Part shown: positions 1 to 5,120 of the stretch, piece by piece | How the letters are laid out: each line of letters starts with the position of its first letter | Position numbering within the stretch: position 1 is the first letter of the stretch | Origin: an uncultured Lachnospiraceae bacterium | GTDB lineage: Bacteria > Bacillota > Clostridia > Lachnospirales > Lachnospiraceae | NCBI GenBank assembly: GCA_902803745.1 | Contig: CADCRB010000160.1 | Coordinates: 1-5,120 of the forward strand | Length of the DNA: 5,120 nt | Direction: 5' to 3' | Notes under the pieces: generated by a model | Seen by the model: the letters and a program-made list of their open reading frames with translations, nothing else | Databases searched by the model: none | Told to the model about the DNA's origin: nothing | Program-made: the position numbers and the translations under genes

Positions 1-506
1 ACAAGCCACCTTCCGGTCCTCGACTCTCCCTGTAGATAACATATCGCAAATATTGCTGTAGAAGCCGCAAAAAGAACAGCCCAGCTATACATACGTATTT
101 CCACTCCGTGCTCAAGAAAATGCGGCATAACTGTTATCATTACGATAAATAGACACGAGGATCGGACGCTGGCAATTTTCGGAATAAAATATGCCGATAC
201 CGTCATAAGTAAAAACATCGGTATCACGGAGTAAACTTTCAGTATTACTGTTGAGAATCCGAAGATATGTGTAAATGCCCATGCGCTGATATTATAGAAC
301 GGCGGCAAAGTGTCTGAGAAGGTTTTTATCAGCATATCACGGAATCCGCACCGGATTATTGATGCGGAAAACGCTTCGTCAAGCCATACATTTTCATTAA
401 AAACAAGACTGACGTATATCGCAGTACAAATCAGTGAAAATAAAAATGGGATTATCCTGTTTTGGGATAATTTGGGATTTTCTCTGTTCTTTTCAAATAT
501 ACTCAT
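1..506 (-). CDS. GT39/PMT-like membrane glycosyltransferase, N-terminal part (runs off the left edge)
   Basis: Reading the minus strand from the ATG at 506 gives 168 uninterrupted codons to the window edge, with no stop, so the C-terminal part lies outside. The predicted protein has a short polar N-terminus, a first membrane segment at about residues 18-36, then a loop with WLDEAFS (D43, E44) and LPPFY (67-71), and further hydrophobic segments at about 86-108, 117-131 and 142-158. An acidic Asp-Glu pair just after the first membrane helix, followed by a PP-aromatic motif and a later EIRMYS stretch (136-141), is the pattern of GT-C fold enzymes that transfer sugars from polyprenyl-phosphate donors on the outer face of the membrane. 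Substrate and acceptor cannot be read from the sequence. AGGA ends 5 nt before the ATG and serves as a ribosome binding site inside rqcP; the first 14 nt overlap the end of rqcP in another frame, which implies co-transcription. The family call is fairly firm; the specific role is unknown. Confidence 0.75.
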   Translation of the reverse strand, partial: MSIFEKNRENPKLSQNRIIPFLFSLICTAIYVSLVFNENVWLDEAFSASIIRCGFRDMLIKTFSDTLPPFYNISAWAFTHIFGFSTVILKVYSVIPMFLLMTVSAYFIPKIASVRSSCLFIVMITVMPHFLEHGVEIRMYSWAVLFAASTAIFAICYLQGESRTGRWL

Positions 507-732
507 ACATATCCTGAGCTTCTTCTTTTTTTACAGCCTCAGCTACAGAAACGACTCTTACTTTTGCTACCTTATCTCCAAAAACAATTGCTATCTCATC
601 TCCTGGTTTTATCGTTGTACCTGCTTTTGCAGTTCTCCCGTTTACAGTCACTCTTCCAGCATCACAGGCTTCATTGGCAACAGTTCTGCGTTTTATTAGT
701 CTGGATACCTTTAAGAATTTATCCAATCTCAT
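493..732 (-). CDS. rqcP: RqcP, S4-domain RNA-binding protein of ribosome-associated quality control
   Basis: This 79-residue protein is almost entirely an S4 RNA-binding domain: MRLDKFLKVSRLIKRR at the start, then ANEACDAGRVTVNGR (about 19-33) and a KPGDEIAI turn (42-49), followed by a short charged tail. It matches the Hsp15/YabO family in length and order. In B. subtilis the family member binds stalled 50S subunits carrying peptidyl-tRNA and works with RqcH to add C-terminal alanine tails that mark the nascent chain for degradation. The start is set by GGTGAT at 738-743, 5 nt before the ATG. It follows hup, as in many Clostridia, but the hup terminator lies between them, so expression depends on read-through or on a promoter I could not identify in the short gap. 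Its end overlaps the downstream glycosyltransferase, not the usual yabP. Confidence 0.93.
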   Translation of the reverse strand: MRLDKFLKVSRLIKRRTVANEACDAGRVTVNGRTAKAGTTIKPGDEIAIVFGDKVAKVRVVSVAEAVKKEEAQDMYEYI

Positions 733-737
733 ATTTA

Positions 738-743
738 ATCACC
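738..743 (-). promoter_or_regulatory. Ribosome binding site of rqcP
   Basis: On the minus strand GGTGAT lies 5 nt upstream of the rqcP ATG. It matches the 3' half of the consensus AGGAGGTGAT, so it is usable though not the common AGGAGG core, and it supports the start at 732. Confidence 0.6.
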
Positions 744-766
744 ATTTAGGATGCACAATTTTGCAC

Positions 767-795
767 AAAAAGCGCCTGCCGACCGACAGGCGCTT
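767..795 (-). terminator. Intrinsic terminator downstream of hup
   Basis: A perfect 9-bp GC-rich stem (AAGCGCCTG at 770-778 pairing with CAGGCGCTT at 787-795) encloses an 8-nt loop that can be closed further by a G-T and a C-G pair. On the minus strand the stem runs into five T (771-767), giving the classical rho-independent form. In the plus direction the stem is followed by AACTAC, so it acts only for minus-strand transcripts. It sits 27 nt after the hup stop and 34 nt before the rqcP start, and would end most hup transcripts while letting some pass into rqcP. Confidence 0.88.
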
Positions 796-822
796 AACTA
801 CACTTCTTTGCTGTCTTGATGC

Positions 823-1101
823 TTATTTTTTGTTTACAAGATCCTTAAGCGCTTTTCCGGCCTTGAACTTAGGTGCCTTTGAAGCCGCGATCTTCATGGT
901 AGCTCCAGTCTGGGGATTTCTGCCCTCACGAGCTGCCCTCTTGGCAACCTCGAAAGTACCAAATCCTACGAGCTGAATCCTATCTCCTTTCTTAAGCTGA
1001 GCTCCTACTGTATCAGTGAAAGCCTTAAGAGCTGCCTCTGCATCCTTCTTTGAAAGACCAGCCTTCTTCGCGATTGCCTCTACTAATTCTGTCTTGTTCA
1101 T
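823..1101 (-). CDS. hup: HU family DNA-binding nucleoid protein
   Basis: This 92-residue basic protein is a full-length HU. It has the N-terminal helical dimerisation region (MNKTELVEAIAKKAG, LSKKDAEAAL) and the family signature GFGTFEVAKRAAREGRNP at 46-63. The arm tip RNPQTG (61-66) carries P63, the residue that intercalates between bases and kinks DNA in this family, and the C-terminal helix AGKALKDLVN closes the fold. HU dimers bend and compact chromosomal DNA with little sequence preference and assist replication, recombination and transcription. The gene has its own strong promoter, a consensus Shine-Dalgarno and its own terminator, fitting an abundant single-gene product. Alanine-rich, lysine-rich composition is normal for HU. 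I see no sign of truncation. Confidence 0.97.
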   Translation of the reverse strand: MNKTELVEAIAKKAGLSKKDAEAALKAFTDTVGAQLKKGDRIQLVGFGTFEVAKRAAREGRNPQTGATMKIAASKAPKFKAGKALKDLVNKK

Positions 1102-1110
1102 TTGATGAAC

Positions 1111-1119
1111 TCCTCCTCT
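1111..1119 (-). promoter_or_regulatory. Strong Shine-Dalgarno of hup
   Basis: The minus strand reads AGAGGAGGA here, 9 nt before the ATG at 1101. It is the strongest ribosome binding site in the window and agrees with the high expression expected of HU. Confidence 0.85.
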
Positions 1120-1142
1120 AAAAAATAAGTAAAATACTATTC

Positions 1143-1162
1143 AACGGTCACTTTTCACCGTT
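1143..1162 (-). repeat. Inverted repeat in the hup leader, with further copies near the -10 box
   Basis: AACGGT (1143-1148) and ACCGTT (1157-1162) form a 6-bp inverted repeat with an 8-nt centre, located about where the hup transcript should begin. A third copy of the unit, in the same orientation as the second, lies at 1167-1172 within the -10 region with one edge shifted (ACCGTT from 1166). It could be a small 5' hairpin or an operator. The pattern is visible in the sequence; the function is inference. Confidence 0.4.
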
Positions 1163-1168
1163 TATACC

Positions 1169-1197
1169 GTTATAACCGCAAACGACTTGATTGTCAA
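1169..1197 (-). promoter_or_regulatory. Sigma-A type promoter of hup
   Basis: On the minus strand a perfect -35 box TTGACA (1197-1192) is followed after 17 nt by the -10 box TATAAC (1174-1169), five of six matches to consensus. Transcription should start near 1162, giving a leader of about 60 nt before the hup ATG. The promoter lies wholly in the gap after rsmI, so hup is expressed independently of the upstream operon. A short inverted repeat, ACTTGA and TCAAGT at 1185-1199, overlaps the -35 box. Confidence 0.82.
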
Positions 1198-1203
1198 GTT
1201 ATA

Positions 1204-2076
1204 CTACCGGGTATAACCAGCTCCAGATAGAAGAGCTTTGTATACTTCTCTTTTTGATATTCCCCTGTCTGCCGCAGTCTTTTTCATCGCTTCCTTTCGA
1301 TCTTCGCCTAATGCCTCATACATTTCAACATGCTCTGCTATGGTCATGTCTTCATATTCCTTTTGTCTGATCTTCTCCTGCTCTTCTTTCGGTTTTCCAG
1401 CTATGATCAGCACAAACTCTCCTTTTGGATCGTTATTCCTGTAATAACTGACAGCTTCTGTTAGCGATAATCTTAGTACTTCCTCATGAATCTTGGTAAG
1501 CTCCCTGCAAATAGCGATCTCTCTTTCTCCGCCAAGTACGTTTTTTAGCTCCAGTAAGGTGTTTTTTAAGTGGTGGGGTGCCTCATATAATATAATGGTG
1601 CGGCCCTCATTGCTAATTTCCGCTAATAATCTGCTCCTGTCTTTTTTTGCCTTCGGGAGAAAACCCTCAAATACGAATCTTTCAGCGGAAAAACCTGATA
1701 CCGTGAGAGCAGTCACAAAAGCCGTGGCTCCGGGAAGGGAAATCACATCTATTCCTGAATCAATAGCCTGCTTAACCAAAATCTCTCCGGGATCGGATAT
1801 AGCGGGAGTTCCGGCATCGGTCACGCAGGCTATGCTTTTTCCCGAAAGCATCAGCTGAATCAGTTCTTGCGCCTTTTTGTACTTATTATGCTCATGGTAG
1901 CTTGTAAGTGATGTATGAATATCAAAATGGTTTAGCAGTTTTAGCGTATTTCTGGTATCCTCTGCAGCAATAATATCCACATCACGGAGGATTTCAATTG
2001 AACGCACCGTTATATCTCCCAGATTGCCTATCGGTGTCGGACAAAGGTACAGACAGCCTCTTTTTTCAGTATCCAT
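1204..2076 (-). CDS. rsmI: RsmI, 16S rRNA (cytidine1402-2'-O)-methyltransferase
   Basis: The 290-residue protein matches the RsmI/YraL family in length (E. coli about 286) and motifs. Visible are PTPIGNLGD (13-21), AEDTR (38-42), TSYHEHN (58-64), DAGTPAISDPG (87-97), LPGA (114-117), FEGFLPK (136-142) and YEAPHH, which together form the tetrapyrrole-methylase type SAM fold. The enzyme adds a 2'-O-methyl group to C1402 in the decoding centre of 16S rRNA; with RsmH this makes m4Cm1402 and tunes start-codon choice and fidelity. The C-terminal about 60 residues form the basic helical domain usual in Firmicutes. The ATG at 2076 lies inside the end of trmN6 (11-nt overlap). The nearest Shine-Dalgarno, AGAGGAGA at 2089-2096, is 12 nt away, so translation probably relies on coupling to trmN6. 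No convincing terminator follows before the hup promoter. Confidence 0.96.
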   Translation of the reverse strand: MDTEKRGCLYLCPTPIGNLGDITVRSIEILRDVDIIAAEDTRNTLKLLNHFDIHTSLTSYHEHNKYKKAQELIQLMLSGKSIACVTDAGTPAISDPGEILVKQAIDSGIDVISLPGATAFVTALTVSGFSAERFVFEGFLPKAKKDRSRLLAEISNEGRTIILYEAPHHLKNTLLELKNVLGGEREIAICRELTKIHEEVLRLSLTEAVSYYRNNDPKGEFVLIIAGKPKEEQEKIRQKEYEDMTIAEHVEMYEALGEDRKEAMKKTAADRGISKREVYKALLSGAGYTR

Positions 2077-2818
2077 AGACGGTATACATCTCCTCTGTAT
2101 ATTTTCCGTTTTCGTCGTATATTATCAATGGAGGCTCTATCCTGATCTCTGTGCCGGCACCTTTTCTTCCTTCTATCAATATCATTGAGGGTTCAGATGA
2201 TATTTTCGGATACACGGTTTTTAATGTCTTTGGCTCCAATCCTGCACTTCTCATCTCAAATAAGACATCTGTCAGTCTTTGGGGCTTATGGACCATAAAA
2301 AAATAGCCGCCATCTTTTAACGCTGATCTGGAAACAGACAGAACGTCCCGAAGCGTACACGCCACCTCGTGCCTTGATATCGTCTTTGTGTCAGAAGGGT
2401 TAACTATCCCATGACCAGCCTTAAAGTATGGTGGATTTACAGTTACCATATCAAAAGAGGCCGCCTGAATATAGTCCGCCGCCTCTTTTATATCGCAAGT
2501 AATTATCTTTATTCTTTCGCTGAGAGCGTTCATTTCTACGCTTCTTTTAGCCATATCAGCCATCTCTTCCTGAATTTCCATACCTATAATGCTGGAGAAT
2601 CCGGTTTTTGCCGATATCAAAAGAGGAATTATTCCGGTTCCCGTGCATAAATCCAATGCTCTGCCGTTTCTTCCTGAAGCATGCCCGGCTGCAAATCCCG
2701 ATAGTAATACAGCATCCATTCCAAAACAAAACTTCTTTGGATGTTGGATAATATAAAGACCGTTCCTTTGCAAGTCATCGAGTCTTTCGTTAGCGCGTAA
2801 ATAGCCCTCTCTATTCAT
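2066..2818 (-). CDS. trmN6: TrmN6-like tRNA1(Val) A37 N6-methyltransferase (YabB)
   Basis: This is a class I SAM-dependent methyltransferase of about 250 residues. After the N-terminal ERLDDLQRNGLYIIQ and the FGMDAVLLSGF stretch (33-43) comes the SAM-binding motif LDLCTGTGIIPLL (56-68), an acidic residue at the end of the next strand (E82) and the catalytic NPPY motif (129-132) that marks N6-adenine methylation. Numbering is from the TTG three nucleotides upstream. The family is typified by E. coli YfiC/TrmN6, which methylates A37 of tRNA1(Val), and by B. subtilis YabB in the same operon position. I chose the ATG at 2818, which overlaps the ricT stop by 8 nt; a TTG at 2821 is the alternative. 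An AAGGAG lies 15 nt before the ATG and 12 nt before the TTG, so coupling to ricT is likely. The family is certain; the exact tRNA target is inferred. Confidence 0.92.
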   Translation of the reverse strand: MNREGYLRANERLDDLQRNGLYIIQHPKKFCFGMDAVLLSGFAAGHASGRNGRALDLCTGTGIIPLLISAKTGFSSIIGMEIQEEMADMAKRSVEMNALSERIKIITCDIKEAADYIQAASFDMVTVNPPYFKAGHGIVNPSDTKTISRHEVACTLRDVLSVSRSALKDGGYFFMVHKPQRLTDVLFEMRSAGLEPKTLKTVYPKISSEPSMILIEGRKGAGTEIRIEPPLIIYDENGKYTEEMYTVYGY

Positions 2819-3749
2819 CAAGCTTAGAGGCTGCTCCTTCTTTCTCCTCTAGAGTCTCCAACTCTTCAAGCTCTTTTTCTGCCACAGTTTCCACGATATC
2901 GGTCTTTTTTGCACCCTTTCCATGTCCCTTTGATCTCCTGGGCTTAAAATACAATTCTTCAGCGGGATATTCCCTTATCTCTTTTTCATCTCCCTCATCC
3001 ACGATTATCCTGACCTTCTGGCGCAGTACATTAACAGATTCTACCACTCCCCTTACACCATCCGGTGTAGTTGCTATATCTCCAACAGTGGGTAGTTTTT
3101 TGTTAAGGTATTCATAGGTCTCCTGTTCGTTCCTCAGACAACACATCAGTCTTCCGCAAACTCCGGATATTTTTGCCGGGTTCAAAGAAAGATTCTGTTC
3201 TTTAGCCATACGGATTGAAACCGGAGCAAAGTCTGAAAGATATGCATGGCAGCAAAGTTCTCTGCCGCAAATGCCAACTCCTCCGATTATCTTGGTCTCA
3301 TCTCTGACCCCTATCTGCCTTAGTTCTATGCGCGTCCTGAACTGTCCCGCAAGATCCTTTACCAACTCACGGAAATCCACTCGTCCGTCAGCGGTAAAAT
3401 AAAACAGTAGCTTACCTCCATCAAAAGTATACTCCGCATCGATAAGTTTCATTTCCAGTCCGTGCGATGCTATCCTCTCCTTACAGATCTTAAAAGCCTC
3501 CTGCTCACGAATCCGGTTAACTGTTTCTTTGTCTGAATCTTCTTCAGTTGCTATACGTATCACCTGCTTCAGAGGGGCTTTAAGTTCCTTTTCATCCACC
3601 TGCCGCATATCCGAGACAACTCGTCCGTACTCCTTGCCTCTGGCAGTCTCTACGATTACATGCATTCCTCTTTTTATCTCCAGATCTCCGGGGTTGAAGT
3701 AATATATCTTCCCTGCAGTTCTGAACCTCACGCATATTACGTTAGTCAT
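2811..3749 (-). CDS. ricT: RicT (YaaT), PSP1-domain iron-sulfur regulator of RNA maturation
   Basis: The protein begins MTNVICVRFRTAGKIYYF, closely matching the B. subtilis YaaT start, and continues with a PSP1 domain of about 80-170. Six cysteines lie in two blocks, CGRELCC (161-167) and CGRLMCC (198-204), the ligands associated with the [4Fe-4S] clusters of the RicA-RicF-RicT complex. In B. subtilis that complex stimulates RNase Y cleavage and maturation of many mRNAs and affects sporulation, competence and biofilm regulation. I start at the ATG at 3749 (312 residues): it matches the family N-terminus and has AAAGGA 12 nt upstream, whereas the upstream GTG at 3770 has no ribosome binding site. 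Beyond the conserved core there is an added tail of roughly 40 residues, first basic (RRSKGHGKGAKK, 271-282), then rich in glutamate (287-305), which looks disordered or helical. It sits between holB and trmN6 as in Bacillus, with yabA absent. Confidence 0.94.
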   Translation of the reverse strand: MTNVICVRFRTAGKIYYFNPGDLEIKRGMHVIVETARGKEYGRVVSDMRQVDEKELKAPLKQVIRIATEEDSDKETVNRIREQEAFKICKERIASHGLEMKLIDAEYTFDGGKLLFYFTADGRVDFRELVKDLAGQFRTRIELRQIGVRDETKIIGGVGICGRELCCHAYLSDFAPVSIRMAKEQNLSLNPAKISGVCGRLMCCLRNEQETYEYLNKKLPTVGDIATTPDGVRGVVESVNVLRQKVRIIVDEGDEKEIREYPAEELYFKPRRSKGHGKGAKKTDIVETVAEKELEELETLEEKEGAASKLDE

Positions 3750-3766
3750 ATAGTTACTGTATCCTT

Positions 3767-4654
3767 TCACGAGACAGATGTCACTGCCTGTTTTATGCTA
3801 AGAAGCAAAGAATCCACTACTGTTTCCGATGCTACATTTAAGAGTATATCATGTCTTGCCGTCTTTACTGACTTAAGTATGCGCTCAAGCCCTTCATAGG
3901 GTATGGACGCAGTTTTTTCAATATATCCTGTCACTGTCTTTTCTGTCAATACTATATCGGATTTAGCGAGCAGTGCATCTGCACAGATCCTTTCAATATA
4001 GCAAAAAATATCCGGTAAAACCTGGGCATGATCTGAAGATAGCTCTTTGGCAAAATTCATTAGTTCCCCGGTATCTATGCGGCCGCTACCAGAAAGGATG
4101 CTGTCAATTCTTAAAAACAGTTCTTTAACTTCCTCATCATCTGTATGAAATACCGGTTCTGCCCTGAAGGAGAGCGTTACACACCGCGACCTGATCGTCT
4201 CCAAAAGCAATTCTCTGTTGGTTACCAAAAGTATGATAATGGCATAAGAAGGCGGTTCTTCTATTGTCTTTAGCAATGCATTTTGTCCCTCTTTTGTCAT
4301 TAGTTCCGCATCCGGGATAATATAGATTTTTCTGCCACCGTAAAATGGACGGATATCTATGTCATCCAATAATTGTTCTCTTATATCTTTTACAGAAATT
4401 GTTTTTGTATTTTCATGTGATATCTTTATGAAGTCTGGATGGCTTCCACTTAACAAAAGAGTACATGCATGGCAGATGCCGCAGGGCCTGGGGTGATCTT
4501 CTGAAGTACAAAACAAAGCCCCTGCCAGATATTCAGCCAGTTCCATTTGACCCGCTTTATCGGATCCTTCGAATATATACGCCTGACTCACAGTGTCACT
4601 GTAAATTGCTTTTTCAATATAGGATTTTAGCCGTTCGTCTACGCTGTTTATCAT
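3767..4654 (-). CDS. holB: DNA polymerase III delta' subunit (clamp-loader AAA+ protein)
   Basis: The 295-residue protein has the clamp-loader AAA+ layout: an N-terminal nucleotide-fold region beginning AYIFEGSDKAGQ (25-36), a zinc-binding module with C49, C58, C61 and C64 (spacing Cx8CxxCxxC), HPDF (72-75), the LLKTIEEPP box (127-135) and the SRC motif (156-158) that supplies the arginine finger. The P-loop is degenerate: the usual GKT/GKS is replaced by AGQ, as expected for delta', which does not bind ATP itself but completes the active site of the neighbouring tau/gamma subunit. Its role is loading the sliding clamp onto primed DNA at the replication fork. It is somewhat shorter than the B. 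subtilis protein (about 330) and the C-terminal collar domain is divergent. The ATG follows the yaaR stop by only 2 nt with no good ribosome binding site, so translation is probably coupled. Confidence 0.9.
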   Translation of the reverse strand: MINSVDERLKSYIEKAIYSDTVSQAYIFEGSDKAGQMELAEYLAGALFCTSEDHPRPCGICHACTLLLSGSHPDFIKISHENTKTISVKDIREQLLDDIDIRPFYGGRKIYIIPDAELMTKEGQNALLKTIEEPPSYAIIILLVTNRELLLETIRSRCVTLSFRAEPVFHTDDEEVKELFLRIDSILSGSGRIDTGELMNFAKELSSDHAQVLPDIFCYIERICADALLAKSDIVLTEKTVTGYIEKTASIPYEGLERILKSVKTARHDILLNVASETVVDSLLLSIKQAVTSVS

Positions 4655-4656
4655 TT

Positions 4657-5100
4657 TTACATTAACAGATCTATCAACAACCCTCTTATCTCTCCTATTT
4701 TGGCAAGAATGGAAAGATTGTCACTTTCTTCTTTCAACAATTCAGCCGCAAGATCATCCAGATTCTGATCTACCAGCTTTATTATGCCATATACTCTGTG
4801 GCGTCCTTTTTTATCCAAAAAATTCTGTCTTGAGAATTTGTGGGATCTGTTAAGTATTTCATTCATGAAATCTTTAACCAGGCCACGGTATCTTCGCATA
4901 TCTTTAATATTCTTGCGTTTGGCGATGATCTCTCCCTCGGCTGTGATCTCACTCATTAGATTTGAAAGTCTTTCCTGCAGCTCAGTTTCGCCAATGTTGG
5001 ACATTAGCGCAAACTTGAAGGCATCTCCTCCCGTATCCTGAACCTGTCTCGCTGCCTCTGGTTGTACAGACGGTTCTATATTATTACCCTTGATATCCAA
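4657..5100 (-). CDS. yaaR: YaaR family protein (DUF327), function unknown
   Basis: This 147-residue protein has no catalytic motif, signal peptide or membrane segment. It has a disordered polar N-terminus (1-30) followed by a mainly alpha-helical body, with the conserved basic KRKNIKDMRRYRGLVKDF stretch at 61-78, a SRQNFLDKKGRHRVYGI segment at 90-106 and an acidic helix at 110-126 (LVDQNLDDL, AAELLKEES). It belongs to DUF327, represented by B. subtilis YaaR, whose gene lies between darA (yaaQ) and holB. The function is not established; constant linkage to holB and ricT suggests a role tied to replication or RNA metabolism, but this is inference only. The start is TTG: AGGAG lies 8 nt upstream (5109-5113), and the codon directly before the TTG is an in-frame TAA, so no longer start is possible. 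Confidence 0.9.
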   Translation of the reverse strand: MDIKGNNIEPSVQPEAARQVQDTGGDAFKFALMSNIGETELQERLSNLMSEITAEGEIIAKRKNIKDMRRYRGLVKDFMNEILNRSHKFSRQNFLDKKGRHRVYGIIKLVDQNLDDLAAELLKEESDNLSILAKIGEIRGLLIDLLM

Positions 5101-5108
5101 TTATCATG

Positions 5109-5113
5109 CTCCT
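5109..5113 (-). promoter_or_regulatory. Ribosome binding site that fixes the TTG start of yaaR
   Basis: AGGAG on the minus strand, 8 nt before the TTG at 5100. The in-between ATG at 5105-5107 is out of frame and runs into a stop after seven codons, so the TTG is the supported start. Confidence 0.7.
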
Positions 5114-5120
5114 GATTGCA

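Noticed and set aside
310..699. Plus-strand open frame of 129 codons
   Set aside because: It lies antisense to rqcP and the glycosyltransferase; its translation is low-complexity (runs of F and S) and resembles no family, so it is a shadow.
674..976. Plus-strand open frame spanning the hup end and rqcP start
   Set aside because: It crosses the hup terminator and is antisense to two well-supported genes.
1185..1199. Inverted repeat ACTTGA-TTG-TCAAGT as a terminator for rsmI
   Set aside because: The stem is only 6 bp and AT-rich with a 3-nt loop, and no T-run follows on the minus strand; it overlaps the hup -35 box, so an operator or chance is more likely.
1493..1858. Plus-strand open frame of 121 codons opposite rsmI
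   Set aside because: rsmI is unmistakable on the other strand, and the antisense product is serine-rich with no recognisable motif or ribosome binding site.
4547..4570. Degenerate P-loop in the delta' protein as a sign of a broken gene
   Set aside because: Loss of the Walker A lysine is typical of delta' subunits, and the zinc cysteines, LLKTIEEPP and SRC motifs are intact.
1..5120. CRISPR array, insertion sequence, tRNA/rRNA, prophage or defence system
   Set aside because: I saw no regularly spaced repeats, transposase-like frame, terminal inverted repeats, tRNA-like fold or foreign-looking composition; genes are collinear housekeeping genes.

Overview
The window looks like chromosome of a low-to-moderate GC Firmicute, most likely class Clostridia and probably Lachnospiraceae. 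This rests on gene order, the style of the ribosome binding sites and the overall look of the proteins; no 16S or other marker is present, so the genus is not determined. Every gene I can support is on the minus strand, so the window reads from right to left as a single transcriptional direction. No mobile element, CRISPR array, tRNA or rRNA is visible.

Right part (5100 down to 1204) is a tightly packed operon: yaaR (DUF327), holB-like (DNA polymerase III delta'), ricT (PSP1 domain, Fe-S protein), trmN6 (tRNA adenine-N6 methyltransferase) and rsmI (16S rRNA C1402 2'-O-methyltransferase). Junctions are +2 nt, +17 nt, -8 nt and -11 nt, which suggests translational coupling. The order matches the Bacillus subtilis yaaR-holB-yaaT-(yabA)-yabB-(yazA)-yabC block, but yabA and yazA are absent, so trmN6 and rsmI overlap directly. 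The genes link replication (clamp loading), RNA processing (RicT) and RNA modification (TrmN6, RsmI).

Middle part (1203 to 767): a 102-nt gap holds a clear sigma-A type promoter (TTGACA, 17 nt, TATAAC) and a strong Shine-Dalgarno for hup, the HU nucleoid protein. hup ends at a strong intrinsic terminator at 767-795.

Left part (732 to 1): rqcP (S4-domain, ribosome-associated quality control) and then, overlapping its end by 14 nt, a previously unlisted open frame that runs off the left edge (506 to 1). It encodes the N-terminal 168 residues of a polytopic membrane protein with the Asp-Glu loop typical of GT-C glycosyltransferases (GT39/PMT-like). In spore-forming relatives this position is normally taken by yabP, yabQ and divIC; here the glycosyltransferase replaces them.

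Overall this is mostly conserved housekeeping sequence. I see no convincing undescribed system; the points most worth a second look are the rqcP-glycosyltransferase junction, the repeat cluster around the hup promoter, the charged RicT tail and the uncharacterised YaaR protein.
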